Below, one piece after another: positions 12,816-27,761 of a DNA stretch of 64,000 nt. The notes beneath the pieces are model-generated. The model made no database searches. It was given only the letters and a program-made list of their open reading frames with translations, and was not told where the DNA came from. A program made the position numbers and the translations under genes. The DNA comes from Oreocharis arfaki. Taxonomy: Eukaryota > Chordata > Aves > Passeriformes > Paramythiidae. The stretch spans positions 140,475 through 204,474 of the forward strand of contig VZRR01003431.1 in assembly GCA_013398015.1 (NCBI GenBank), given 5' to 3'. Numbering within the stretch: position 1 is the stretch's first letter; the number at the start of each line of letters is the position of its first letter.

Positions 12816-14521
12816 TTGTTCATTGGACCACAACCCAGGCTTCAAACACTTTCACACAAGAATGTTGTGTGAGAGAGCACAAAAAGCCTTACCAAAAATC
12901 TACTCTCGCTCTATAATTTTTCTTAAGACACAAAATCAATCAGGTATAGCATTCTTAATAATAAATAGTAATTTTCTCCCAAACTAAGAGGCTGGTAAAA
13001 ATCACAATTCTCACTGTGAACCAGTGATGAAATCATCGTACTGTGACAACTGAAGACAGCTGTTGACTTTACATCCTGGATTACTTCCAGCTGTCCCTTG
13101 CAAAATGGCATATTCTCTTGTGCTATTTCAGCTGGTGTTGTGGTCCAGTTTCAATGCTAGAATTCCTCCTTGCAAGTTCCAGGACTGTGGATAACCTTGG
13201 CTTTCTGAAAAATTGTTTCCTGCAGTATTAAGAGAATTAAAACAAATTTCCCTGAGCTTCTATCTCAGGAGGCAGGGATTTGCAAAGAAAATAAATTAAA
13301 AAATTGTTCCATTCTCAGCAGTCAGAGCAATTTTAGCTAGAAATAAATCATATTTGGGGTGCTACTGTCAGTACTGCATACAGCTGGATTAATAAAAATA
13401 TATTTGCATTGATATTTGCACTGTTTTAATGTCCAAGTTTCTGAATGGTGTGAACTTCACAAACACCAGAGCAGTCAGCTTCAGCTTTATATCTGCCCAT
13501 CAAAATTTACTGCTGAATGGATGAAAGCCCCCTGGGGAGGCAGGTGGAAAAAGACAATTTTTTCTGCATTTATAGGGTATATGGCTGGATACACATCCAC
13601 TGATATGAAAGGACTTCTGCTTCTTTCCACCAGAAAGGCCTCCAACACAACCTTTACAAATGATTTGTTTGGAGATAACAACCAGCTATATGGACACATT
13701 TGTGATACAAACAAAAAGGGTTATTTTTAAATAAAAGTGAAAAACTGTTTTCAGATTCTGAAGATTAATACTTCTTCACCTCTGGACTTGAGAGTCTATC
13801 TTTCAGAAAGGAGATCTGCATGTGGAGAAGATAGTGCCTCCAATAACATAGAAAAACAGTTGATAAATTTAGAGATTGCCCAACTCAAAATATTCTTTTT
13901 CATAGAATCACACCATGTTTCCAATCTAAAACTAGTCAATTATTAAAATAGCATTCGCTAAATTCAGAGGTTTCAAGTTGTCTAGATTTAATTCTAGAGT
14001 TCGAAAATAGCATCTCCACAGCCTTTGCCCAAGATCATATGGATCAAGCAATATGTTGAACAATAATTTCTATGGATTTCAAGCTTATATTAAAGAAGAC
14101 TTTATGTCTGTAAGTGCAAAGATCAAATGCCAGTGTTCTGGTCTTCTGGTAGCGAAGAAAATTAAGTGATTTCTATAGTATTGTTTATTTGAGAAAGGAT
14201 TAGACCATCCTGCAAAAATCACTGCTTCAAAAAGCAGGCCAGTCTTCCTATATGGCTTCACCTAAGCTCTACACATAACATAACTGAGGCACATTTACAA
14301 TTCCAGTGAAGTCAGACTGAAATCAAAGCCATAATCTGGCATCAAGAGTAAAAATGAAGAACTAAAGTTTTGAGAGGCCTTTATATTATTTTTCTGATCC
14401 TTGAAGAGCTTTAACGTTAAAGCAATTTTCACACCTGGTGGATGATTGATGATTTCTGGATTCTGTAAAAACTTGAACTGTGGCACAGCTATTTATGTCT
14501 GAAAGATCCTAATTTTTCACA

Positions 14522-14535
14522 TACACACACACACA
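14522..14535. repeat. (AC)n microsatellite
   Basis: A short run of about seven AC units, likely length-polymorphic between individuals. Confidence 0.85.
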
Positions 14536-17500
14536 TGCCAAAACCTGCCTCTATCTCTCCATCTTTTCTTCACTGCGTACTCTTGAACAAAAGTCTGGAT
14601 TGTAGGAGAAGCACAGACAAACTACTTCAGAGACCACACTGGTGATGAGGGATGGCAGAGCTGTACCAGAGACAGGATGAGGCTGACCTGGGACCATACA
14701 GGAGGAGAGGTAAACGTTTTTGCTCCAAAAATGACAGGGGAACAGATACATTCCTCTGAGCACAGGACTGCACACTTTAATCATCCACAGAATCTTGTCA
14801 TGTTGCAAAGGTGGTGAAGTACAAGGTCTTCAGCTCTCCTCTGTCTTGCTCCACTGCAGATTTCAGTCTGTGATACAGCCACACTGTTCTGTGCCATTTT
14901 TGGAAAGATGCCTCTTCTCCCTCAGGCTTAAGTTCCCATGAGCCCAGCCCAGCATAGTGAAGACTTGGAAAGGAAGGTACCTGCTCTGGGCATGGTGGGT
15001 CTGACTGTGTTCAGTCTGAGAGCACAAGGAATTAGGAGCAAAACAGGTCGCCACCTACCTTCTCTAAATTTTTTCTTCTAAACTAAGATTTTAATTTTTT
15101 CCTAACCTTAAAACAGTAGCAGTCTTCTATTCCTCAAACTGGATTTGGAGTACAGATGCTGATTTAGCACCTTATTTAAAGACATAGTAAAGGAAATCAC
15201 TGTCAGAACCTGCCCCCACCTCCTTCCTCCAGATCTTTTCAGAAACATTTTATCTGTCTGATACAACAGTTGCTAAGAGATGAGTAATCCAAAAAGATCC
15301 CTCGCATTTCCCTGCAGAGTTAGCTTGAAACCACAGATATGCACATTTGCTTGCCATGTCCCCTGGCAAGCAAAAATCGGACTGCTTATAGGAAATGGTG
15401 TTCAGTAAGCAAAGAAGCTTCTGCAACTTGACAGAATACCAGATAAGTATATCAAAGTTCAGAAAAGTCATGAATACAGTTAAATACTGAAGTTGATTAA
15501 TACAAATAAAAAGACAACCACCTCAGCAAGCAATAGTTAAGTAGGGCCATGACAGTTTTAATCGGATTCAGCAGTTGGAAACCCATGATGTCATCTCTTA
15601 AGCAGTCAAGGTTTCCTTCACCTCCTCCACAATCCTTTCTGAGGACAGCACTCACACTGCAAAATGTGGCACCACACCTCTCCCTGTAGCACAGGGAGCA
15701 GAACTGAATGTGGAGATTTCTCCTTTTCTGCAAATTCCGAAGCTTCACATAAAGCATAAGTCTCCTTCTAAAATAGAACTGAAATTCACCCTAAAATATT
15801 CCCTGAAGCAAATTTTTTTTTTTTAATCTAATGATTACTCTGTATATTCTGAAGAGTGTCTGAAGAGCAGCTTGAATTTTGTATTACAGAGGGAATACAT
15901 CTTGGCTGAACAGCAAACAACAGCACAATTTATTCTGACTATGATTGAAGTATCTGAAAGCACAAATTGAATCAGATCATGTCAAGAACATAACAAAAAA
16001 CATACTAGTCTAAATCCAAGATAATCTGCCTTTCAGTCTTCCCTTATTTGCAGTATCTAGAGAACAAGTGACAATTAGTGATTTTAAAAGACAGGAGTAA
16101 ATTAATAAAACCAATTTGCATGGTCTGCCTGATAACACAAGCTAAGGATGGTCAGATTTCCTTACCAGTATTCTCACAGTCTCTTTGTACTGTAAAGATA
16201 GCCTTAATAGGACAGACAGAATTCCTTTACTACCCTATAATAGATATTAGAACTATAGAATTAAAAAAAAAAAAGAAAAAAAAAGGGATCAAAGAGAGCA
16301 GTTTAAACAATCATTTTGGGCCTTCACTAGAATCTGAAAATATAACAAATGTGGCACAGGTAAAGGACACCTTTGAACAAGATACGAAGAATTTGTGCTT
16401 TGTGTGGGAGTAGTAGCCGACATATTTTAGTTAAGCCAAAACAGATGTGAAGTACAGTCAATTTTCAATTACTCATGGAAAAACTATCCAGATTCCAGAC
16501 TAACCATAATACAGGCAGATAAGACCCTGAACTTTTTCCTTTTCATTTTTGACCTCATTTCATATCTTCATTTCATGTTTAAATATAAATTATGTACAGA
16601 ATGCTCTTGTAGTTTTTTTACATATGTTTTAAATTTGTGGGTTTGCTTTATCTTCCCTGTCTCACCTCATTTATTACCCAGAATGGCAGACTCAATTGTA
16701 AATAAATACATACCAAGTGTCCTTCTCATTTTTTTTCCAGTGTTTTTAGTTGCTGTTACAATGAATCTCAAAAGACCTGATCTCTTTTATTAAGAGATTC
16801 TAAAGGCTGTAAATGAATTATCAGCTATACTACCTACAAAGTATAGATCTATACGAGACACGATTAAGTAAGAAAGATGACTAATTTTTAACAGAATTTC
16901 CAAATGGCCTTTAGATGTTACTAAACTCAGGCTAGAACATCATGATCCGATCTGACTGTGACAAAGATAGAGATAAAAATTGTAAAGGCTGACCTGGAAG
17001 AAAATGTCACCCTAACAGATAAGGTACAATTAATGACATATTTAAAACACCTATTTTAGAAAAAGACATGGGGAATATTCATCAAGATTAATAAAATTCT
17101 CAGTTTATTGACGTGGTTAGTAAATATCTTTCAGGAGATTAAACATAACTCTACAGTCGTTTACAAATACTCAGTTCACGTGTCAAAAATTCTTCTACAT
17201 GATTTAGACTAAAGTTGAAATAATTTTCACCTCTTCCTTAATTTCATGTAGATAACAGAAAATCCATATTTAGTGAAGTCTGCTTTTGGCAAAAGGAACT
17301 TTGGACTCAGACTGACTCTCAGCTGTAACCCGAATCCTTCCAAGAACTGTTTCACAGATAAAATTATAGGGTAGAAAAATGCTTGACCTAGTATTGTCAT
17401 TAGAAGAGGTGAAAAATTAAATCCTGAATTGGCATAGGTGTGCTTGTAGAACAGAAAAGTCATCAAGTTTTACCTCCTTCAAAATAAAAGAATATAAAGA

Positions 17501-20500
17501 TCTAAACATCATTCTGGTACCCCTTGTCAAAACCCAATACCAGAATTAACCAGGAAAAAAAAACCAACAAAAACAAAAATCACAAAACAAATTCCAAAAC
17601 CTTTATGTTCCCTTCATCTTTGTGAGAAAACCTGTCCTGTAGTTTTCTACAGGAAGCGAGGGTGTTTGCCTAAATGCCAGCTTGCAGTTAGCAGTTTGAT
17701 GCCATCAGTCACCTAAATTATCAAGCCATCAATAAAAAAGCCCAAAAAAACCAACCTGTGCTCAACTCAGTTTGGAATACATGGCACTAAACAGGCAATC
17801 TCATCTAAATCACCATCTGAAAATGCTGAAAATTTACACCCACATTTGCTTAGGAGCGTAAAACCATCCAGATCTTGATATTATAAGTTAAAGTACAATC
17901 CATCACACTCAGTAGGACTCGAAATTGTGTCTGGAAAATTCTGGCTATGAAGGTGGAAACATGCATTGCATAAATCATATACTCTGACAAATCCTGCTGC
18001 ACTGGACTCACTGCAACAGAAAATCACTTCATCTATTTGCAATGGCTATTTGTCCAAGGTTTCGAGATTTTTGGCAGGCCAGCAAAGAGATATATCCAGG
18101 GACAGTATTTGCACCAGGGGGAAAAAAAGACATGTCTAAGACCCAGACATATAACATCTTGATTGTTGAACATATAGTTTATATGTGGTTTTCATATAGT
18201 TTATAACAGTTCATCATTTTGTCTAAAGAATGAAAGTGAAAACTCCCCCTTTTCCCCTCCCCCTTGATTTGCCCCTCATTATAGAGATGTTTTAGCAACC
18301 CACAACAGCAAAGTGGGACAAATGAAATCTTGACACCTGCCACATAAAAAGCAGAGTAATGGCAGATCCGAAAGGATGTGGTTTTTAAGATAAAATATAA
18401 GCATCTACCCATGTAAAATGTGTATATCCACCGATTTATGCTTTTCCAATGACACTGATTTTCTTTGTGAGCAGTAACACAGGGATTACACATGATTAGC
18501 TGCTGCAGTCATTGTGAGAAGAGAGGCAGCAGCCCTCCAGCGCAGGCTGTCTGTGAGCAGAATAGGAAAGTGTTTCCTTTCCCTCTGAAGTAGACAGAAC
18601 TCAAACTAAAGCAATATTCAGTTCAAAGACTTCAAAAACCACATGCCATAGCTCAGGTTTTAGACGAATCTTAACATACAAGCTCCAGTAGAGAGACAAA
18701 GCTTTAGGTCTTCAGGAAGGCAGTACTTCAAAAAAATAATTAGGAATTAAGTGCATAAGTCCATGTAACTGCAACATTAAATTATGAATATCATTGCAGA
18801 ATTGAGAAAAGCTAAAGGTTACATTTGCTAGTTAAGCAGCTCACCATGCTCTTATTTGTCCAACACAATTAAGCACTAAAATGTATTTGATGCCTGCATA
18901 CAAGGCACACAAAACCAGGTGAAGCAAGGTTACTATGAAACCTTTTCCGTTTCGTTGTCTGGATGCTCTAATATAATTTAGCCCCTTAGCACTGCCAGAT
19001 GGCTTTTAGAAGCCTAGTCATACCTGCAGGATACAATCACACAGTCACTGTGCCATGTTAATCCAGAGCTGTATCTTGCCAGATTAAAGCGTAAACAAAA
19101 AGCCACAAAAAATGCATCTATGCCTTCAGAAAGCTGGGTGCAAAAAGCAACACAGGAAAGCAGTGCTACTGAACACAACAGCATTCATGGCTCTAGACAT
19201 CAGTGAGATGTCACTATTGATAGGTGACATTGTCCTTAACAGCTGAAGATCTTGAAATTTGAATGTGAAAAGTTTTTGGTTTTGTTCAGGTGCACAGCAC
19301 TGACAGCAAACTACAGCAACACCAATAACAAAGAGTTTGGCCCAATGTTATTTTCTCAGGCCCAAGTGATGATATAAACATTAAAATACAATGGCATAGA
19401 TATAGAAAGAAAGGGAAAAGAAGCAAAGAATGTGAGAACTTCTACCTAAAGAAGAACAAATACGAGACAAATCCAGTCAAAGAAAAGTGCAATCAAAGAT
19501 AACCTTTTAAGAACAATAGAGAGGTCAAAAGTAACTGAAATCTCAGAATCCTGGTGTAGAAATCCCATTCTTTTAAGCTGATTGTGCAAAAAGTAATGTA
19601 TATGAAATCATACATTGTCCAGATGAGGGACACTTTCCAAAACTCTTTATAGGCTTGCATGTATATTTGGCACTTGATAATGATAAATTAGTTATTTTCA
19701 GTAATTTAACAGCAAACCTAGGATTTAGCTTTACTGCCCAATGTGACTTCTTATTAGGAAAAATTCTCTCTGGTCAAACACCTATTCCAAGACAAGAGTC
19801 TGACTCTCATTTAGAGTAAATTTATATGATGATTCGCGCACTGACGAAAATTATTTTGGGGGAAAAAAGAGGAAAACACTATTAAATAGAGCAACTAATA
19901 CCAGAGAAATATTTTTTGCCATCCTAAGAAAAGACTTAGTAGCCAATAGTACTATATCAGCTCTTCCAGAAAGCACAGCACTTCTGCATTGTTTTGATTA
20001 GATCTTCCTTGGACACTGAGTGCTCAGCCAAAGAGAGTTCTGATTTTTACCTCTTGCTCCTTGATTGCAACCTTCCATTGGACAGAAAAGCCACCATGGT
20101 CCAGAAAGCACGTTACATTGACACATTCCATTCCCTACAGTGCTTATAATTGTTTGAAAAGCAAGGCTTCATATCTGGAATTTAAAGACCTAAGGATTAG
20201 CTACAAAGTTTCTTTTTTCTTAAAGCTCCTCAGCCCCTTTCGAATTCTCTCCCCCACCTATACTGCCGAAACCAAACATCTCTCAGTTAAAAACAAACTA
20301 AAGTCTCTGCAGAATTTTCATTATGCAAACCCAACAGCTATATATTTTATCCATTTACTGTATCCAATGTCTCAGATTTGATTTGCTGCCTTCAGGACAG
20401 GTTGCAAGATAGATTTTTTAATAGTAAAGATCTTGTGAAGAGATGGTTCACTGAGACAAGTCACTGAATTTGTGTCTGAATGGTGTGCCTGGACATAAGC

Positions 20501-21928
20501 ACCCACAGCTTAGAAGCCCGAAATCAAAACGTCAGCTAAACAGCTGAAATAACTACAAAATTGTTATAACTTTCTCAGAAACATCTTAGTCAACGCTATT
20601 CCTTTTGTTTGCTGTCAAAGTGATCAAAACTCCTCCACCTGGTCTGTCAGGCCTACTCATAGTAAAGCATGGCTGTAAGTATTTCAAAGAGACACCTCTG
20701 TTGGGTGGAAGAAATTATCCAGTTTCTTCTAGTACACAGTAAGATAAATTACTGGTGTTTTAGTGCGTGGGATCCCATCATGATTCCAACAGAGAGACAG
20801 CCAGAGGAACACCACAGATAATGCTGTGGTTCATCCCAGTGTGGCCTTTCTCCACCTGACTTGAGGCAGCAGTAGATGGTCTGACGGCCTCCTAATAGCC
20901 AGGGACATTCCTGCTATTTACAGAGGCTCACAGATGTTAAACAGTAATGATCCTGAACATCTCTAATCCTATTTGTACGCCTATTAAATACAGTATAGTA
21001 TCTGAATGGCATAATTCTGGAGTCTTATCATATTTATTAATTTTATGAGTACATTGTGACTAGGCCTGATGTGATACAACTGTATTATTTTTCCACTGTA
21101 TCTGCTACTTGCTTGAAAGTTATTCAAAAAACCAAGATCAGAATAGTAGAAATGTGTAAGCAAACTGACTCAGCTCCTTCAGCGCCTTCCAAAGGAGTAT
21201 TTTCCTGTCAACTCTTGTTCTTTATATGCATTTACTTGTTTTTCAGGTTTGATGATAAAAATGTTTCCAAAGCATACATTTAAATAAAAACTTGTATTGT
21301 ACAAGCACCCACTACTAACAATTGAAGCAGTTATGCTGAAAGACTACAACTGACTTCTGTATCTTACTGCACTAATAAAGAAATATTACATAGATTTACA
21401 TATATACACAAATCTAAGTGCATATATTCATAAATTTATATGTACACTGATAACAGAATAAGATGATAAATGGTTATCACAAGAGTGCTAATGCTCAATT
21501 TATATCCCTATGATAATTTTACTTTCTCATCTAGCCAGTATTGTGGTAATTACAGCATTTACAAAGCATTTTAAAAGCTATAAAATAATTTTCCAGAAAG
21601 AATAAATTAATATTATAAGGTGGAAATTTAAATCTCTATATCCATGTTTATCACACTTTTAAGCTGATAGTAGAGACTAAAATATTAGATCACAAAGGTT
21701 ATCAGCAAAACTAAAAACAGAAGAAGAGTCTTTTTATTGAACTCCAACCAGACATAAATAGATTAGGAACATAACAAGGAGATTGTTAACATAATATCTT
21801 TGTTAGAAAGAAATATTCGGGATTAATGCTCATTGAAAATACAGATTAGTATTACAAAAACAGTGTAAATCATGATAAAAGGAAAACTGATAGTTAAATT
21901 CATTAAATAAAGTACAATTCAGACTTAC

Positions 21929-21977
21929 CTATCAAGCCTCAGAGGGGAAAATCCCCCCATGGGATCATAAAATTCTT
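21929..21977 (-). other. candidate internal exon, 49 nt (unconfirmed)
   Basis: On the minus strand a pyrimidine-rich acceptor (cagtcttttgatttag) precedes 49 nt that end at a strong donor (AG/gtaagtctg). Only one frame is open, and it encodes EFYDPMGGFSPLRLD with two bases spare at each end. I do not recognise the peptide. Both splice sites are good, but chance pairs of this size are expected in tens of kilobases. Its phase does not join directly to the 42.7-kb candidate, so a shared gene would need further exons. Confidence 0.25.
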
Positions 21978-24900
21978 CTAAATCAAAAGACTGAATTTTG
22001 TGAAGAAAGATGAAAAAAGCATCTCTACCTTAATAGTAGCTAGTAAACTTTTATTTTGAATGTATGGAGCCCACTCTTACTGCTATTTCAAAAATTTCAT
22101 TACATCAGAAGCAAGTCATGTTAAAATAGCTGAGCACGTGCATGTTCAGTACCCCACTTCTTTTGCTCAAGGGTCATAAAAATACTATTCTGAGTACTAG
22201 GGGGCTAGAATAATGCTTAAAGCTTATTTCCTTTGTATTCTCTCATTTATTAGGAAAAGAGTCAGAGAAACTATAAAAAGTACATGTCTTTTATTTCAGT
22301 AGCCATTTAGTTAAATTCTAACAAGCAATCTTTATACATACTTGTCTATATTCCTGACTAGGGAGAAGTGGTGCAAGACAACATGAAAAACACAAAACTA
22401 TTCAAAAGGTTCTTCAGAAATGCTCTCCTTTTGAACTTTTATATGGTTCAGAGGCAGGCTGTGTTATCAACAACAATAATGTGTTCACTTAGAGCAGCAG
22501 TGTAAAGCGGCTGATCATGTATGCTGGAAGGGCTAGAAACACTAAACACTGCATGTTTCCATTGCTGCATTCAATGACAGTGCTTACGGACACTTGTGAA
22601 ACCAAAATGTAAAGCATTTTGGACTTCTCTCATGATACACAGATCAAATGTACTTGGAGTGGAGAGAAGCTTTCACCTCACCTTGAAACAGATAATCAAG
22701 CATTTTTTGTTTTCAGCTGGTGTAATACCAACTGCAGAAAATAACTCTTGCTGATCAAATTTTACTCTCAGTAGCAGATGTGTGACTTAAAGGTCTTTAC
22801 ATTTTTACTTCAGCTGTTCTCAGACAACAGGCTCTTATCTTTCAGTGCAACTGCACAGATTCAGCTAAAAGCAAAGTTTTGTCAAAGCAGTTCCAAAAAT
22901 TCTACAGAGTCCATTTGTTTTTATTTACACTGCATAATAATGCCTAAGCCAAAACATTAAAATGGTTTCATTTGTAATTGTACAACCATAAGTAATTACA
23001 AAATTCGTTCAGTAATGAAGATTCAGACAGTTGTAAACCCAGGTAATAACAGTGCCTCTGCCTTCTCTTATCAGGACAAATTCTCTTACAAGCAGTAAGA
23101 CCATCACGACTGTACTGTGGGCTAACCTATAGATGTTTTTTTTTTCTTTCTCATCAATGTTGACCTCTTCCAAATTCAACTTTACATGATTTGTTATTTG
23201 ACATCATGACTTTGCCTCCTAGCCTTCAGAGCACTGGGAAGAAAATGTAGCAAGAATGATGTAAGAATCACTTATTGACAGAATTTACTATGTGGGTCCC
23301 AAGCCACAGAAATACTTCCTTTTAAGGAAAGGAAATTGAATTAAGGCTTTTGAGACTACATGCTCAATAAGTGAACCACAGGAGAAATAAGAATCCTCCA
23401 TTAGAAAAACCTAGAAGACAATAATATAATCCATCTCAAGATGATTCTCTCTTTCTATCTAGAGACTCTCAGGCTAAATGAGAATACATAACAACATATG
23501 ACATTTTCCTATTAATTATAAAAATCTGTGCTTCACTTGAATTTCTCAAGAAACTTCTATATGTGCTTCCAGTTTGGGGTCATCTTCATACACAAGAGCA
23601 GCATATTCATGCAGGAAAAAGTTAATCAAACTTGTCGATATTCTGGCAGATGTCACTTTAATTGTGACAAAATATCAGGAGAATACAGTCTAGCCATCAA
23701 ACCGTGTCCTGTACTCCAGTGGATAAATTACAAGGTTCCTTTCAATACATTTCAATACGCTGTCTATTGACAACATTTGAAAGATTTCCTCCCCTCCTCC
23801 TCTCCCTTCTCGCTCAAGCATCCCGTGGTTACAGGTTTCAACTCAGTAACGCCTGAAGTCATCCGCATTTTCATTTCTCAGAAGACTACAACTACAACCA
23901 CCCCTTTGCATCATGACTAAGACAACCCATGCCTTGAAAAAAAAATGCAAAGATACTCTAGAATCATAGATAATAATTATAAATTCCCAGCCTGCTCACA
24001 TAGATTCTGGCCTGTACACAGACTTCCATGCAGAAATAATTACTCCATATAATTCTGTGTGGCGACAAGCATAATGTGGTCTGATTTAAGGTCGTGGCTG
24101 GTAGATACTATCATAACACAAACACTGCAGGAGTAATGCAAAACCACAAAAAGGTAGTTAGGAATTTCTGTCTATTACCATGTTCTTCTTCCAAAAGTCT
24201 ATTCCTGTCTAATTGTCATTGCCACTTACCTACCCTCACTTATATCAGGGTAAAAGGAAGATAAAAAATGTTTCTATGGCATCTTAACATTAATTAACAG
24301 CACTATTTAAACATGAAAGGCATAATTCTAATTTAAATACTGTCTAAGTATATATATATTTCTTTGGCAAAAACAACAACAGAAAACTGCTCTGTGATTG
24401 AAAGGATTCATGTTGAACCCCTAGATGAAATGCTGTCAAATTTGTGCAACATAAAGCAAAGACGAGGGAAGGAGGGAATACAGGATGGATACATTAACTG
24501 ACACTTTGATTAAGCTACTTATTTTATTTTATAAAATAAAGTAGAAACACTAAAAACATTGAGGCAAGATCTTTTAATAGCCATATGAATGAAAATCAAT
24601 GTAGTAAATAAAAGTCTTGAACACAGCACCTTATCTGGTCCCAAAAAAGCTACCTTTTCTATTACATTTTTTTGATCATGTCTCTAAACGAAAGTACAGG
24701 TACTCATTCATTAACAAACACCACCTAATGATGTTATTCACTAGCACTTCACATTTCTAATATAATTCTAATTGTCAAATTGTTCTACACTAAAAATATA
24801 CTAGAACATACGCAGTTTATGGATAGATTCATAGCCTTGAAATATTGCATTTTATTCAGAATATTTACAGTGGGTGTACGCATAATTTCAAGGTAAAAAA

Positions 24901-26472
24901 TGGTGTCTGATTTTGGAAACCTCTTAAAGCAGAACAGCTACTCAAAATAGGGTGCTAACCTTACTTATGCTGCTTTAGACTGACAATTTTTCAATTCAAC
25001 CTACAATTTGTATCTATACAAGGAATATCTACCACCATGGGACTTTCTGGCCCTGGCTCTTAACCCCAAAATCTTCTTGAATATAAATTACTATGAAATA
25101 ACAATAATGTTAGTAATTATTTGTTCTTCCCTAGGGCAATTGCTGTCAAGGTCAAGTAAAAGACAGGAGGCACACAAACACCCAGCAGGTGCCTACCTGC
25201 AAAATGACAGCACCAAAATAGATGGATCTCCACCCCGTGCTATTTGTTAGATCATCTTTATTCTCTTATCAGCATGTAAATAAATAAATCATATTTTCTA
25301 AACTGTAAGATAACTAACCTAAAAGTGAAAAATTAAGTTGAAGCTTAGTTTAACCAAGCACTGCATAGACATAATGTAAAAAGAAAAAGTCACTGTCCCT
25401 AAGAGCCTGCACCTTCAGTTTAGGATAAAGTACCATAGGAGTAAGGGTTAAGAGAAAGAAGAAAATGAACAAAAAAAAAAAGGCAAACAAAACTGAATGT
25501 AGCAACAAAAGGAGACTAATACTATTAAGACGAGCAATAGTCAGCTAGTTAAAGAGACCAACAAGTTAAGCCCCAGTTGTTACCATAGTTTCAGCAATTT
25601 CAATGAGTTCCCACTGTGGTGGGAGCATACAGGCATTGCTGCGTTTCCTCTGACAGTGTCCTCCATCACACAAAGTACTCCGTTGCATAAACACAGAGGT
25701 GCTACTTTTACCCCTACTATTCTAATTTTTCCTTCACTCCTTGCTTGATTCTATGAGTAGACAATCTCTCCGCTCCTATTATATCTCTTCCCATTACCTA
25801 TGAAGACCAAAACTTCCATTTGCCAGATTATCAGTCAAAATACTGTACAATGGAGAAACTGGATACCACATAAATAATGTAAGACAGTATCAACATTACT
25901 GATTAAAACTAGTATATTTATAGGCATTTGTTATTCTGAAAAAATAGTAAACTGCAAGGAAAGGCAAGTATCCATTGCCTCTTATTACAAAAAAATTATT
26001 TTTCCACAATCCACTCTGGAAGTTTACTCAAACCAGATAATCAGATGTTTCTTTACTTCTGTCAAGAATACAAAACAAACATAAAAAAACCCACTAAAAA
26101 CAAAACCACTAAAAGCTTATTTGAACTCACCAGGCTCTAGATAAAGACATGAAATGCATGTTAAATGACAGTTTCTTTAGATTTTCATTTAAGGAATAGA
26201 ATATGTTCTTTTTCCCTGATAATTTACTGTTTGGTTTTCTTTCCAATGGCCTTTAGATCCACACTATCTGAAGAGTCAGCTTCATGAAACTGTAGAACAG
26301 ATATTCTCATCTTCTGCATTTATTTCCATAAGAATGGAAACCTGGACACTTACAACTTATCAAAAAACCCCAATTCTGAACTCTGTGAAAGTAGAAAAAA
26401 TTAATCTGACATTTGCATGTATCTGAAATTGCCAGAAACATTAATATGCCAGTGTATTTTCATGAGGAGAAT

Positions 26473-26498
26473 AACCCAGAGCACCAAAGCTCTGGGTT
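26473..26498. repeat. 10-bp inverted repeat, 6-nt loop
   Basis: AACCCAGAGC and GCTCTGGGTT are exact reverse complements separated by ACCAAA. This GC-rich stem lies in AT-rich surroundings and can form a stable hairpin. No terminator or RNA gene context is visible. Confidence 0.85.
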
Positions 26499-27702
26499 TT
26501 ACTGCAGTTGGGTTTTCAAAACTAGCATGCAATGCATGTGTGTTTGAAAAATAAAGCAGTAGTTGATTCTATATTGGCGGCATGAATTGTTTCAAGGTAA
26601 TGTCAAGGTAATACTACTCAGAAACTGAGTTTCTATAGTGCTAAAAGCTCACACTTTTAATAAAAGGTAATAAACACGATAAAAACAAGCCCAAAAAGTA
26701 TCAGAGTACAAACCAAATAAAAATACTGTACAAAAAGTTCGATTTGATATTGAGAATATAAGGAATTATTATAGTTGCCTCTAAGGTCATAAATCTCATT
26801 ATTCTACCCTGAACTTTGTATAGGCACTTTCACAACAAACTTTCCAAACAAAATCTGAGAACAAATAAAAAAAACTCATCAGCATAAATTCCTCATCCAC
26901 CTCCTTCATCCCAACAGCTAGACTACCTTTGACAAAAAACACAGGTGGAGCTTTTAAGAGGAGGAATGACTGGAAAAGCTGCTCCCCCTGCTGCCATCTA
27001 CACTCTCTATCGTCTTAAAAAGACTTTAGTCTTTACTCACCAAGACATAGGACCAGATAGATGTGTTGAGGGGCATCTGCTGTTGGGACACCCCAGAAAA
27101 TACAGAGCACAGGCACCTTGTAAGCAGTCTTCTTCCCCAGCTCACTCCACTGGAAAAATACTGATAACACCCAGACCCCTATGTCAACCCCTTCAGTTCA
27201 AATTACAGGTTGTTCTTTTCTATCAAGGCAGGTTGGGTGCACCGCATGTGGAAACAGTGAACTCTAAATCCTAAGATGGGAAGCTCTGGGAAGATAACAG
27301 ACAGTAGATCTAAAGAACCTGATAAATTTCTAGCAGCAAAGTGACTATATGAGAAATAATGTTTAAGTAAAATCAGAGTATCATCTTATTTTTAGGTAAC
27401 AGCTCATATTCTGCTTTCTGGACCTTCTGTTAAACAAATCAAAAGCAAACTACATTAATGAAGAATTTTAAGAAACATTAAGATGTCTTCTCTAAAAGAG
27501 ATAGGATGTGTTTGTTCCAAACAATATTAGAGGCAATTCAACCAATTCAATCCTTGTCTGAAGACACAGTCTCATTTAAGGGCCTCATTCAGACAAAACA
27601 TGGTTTGGAAGAGTTTCAGTCTTTAAAAGCAATCTTCATTGTTGCCTTGAAAACAAAGCCATTAAGGAATCTCCTTTTCTAACTTCAGGATGATTTAATA
27701 TT

Positions 27703-27761
27703 TTGGGGGTTTTTGTTTTGGTTTTGGGGTTTTTCGGGGTTTTTTTGTTGTTGTTGTTATT
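27703..27761 (+). repeat. TTTTGGGG-like low-complexity tract
   Basis: Blocks of T4-T7 alternate with G1-G5, ending in (GTT)n. Runs such as GGTTTTGGGGTTTTTCGGGG resemble ciliate-type telomere repeats by composition only. Similar tracts recur across the window, some on each strand. Confidence 0.7.
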
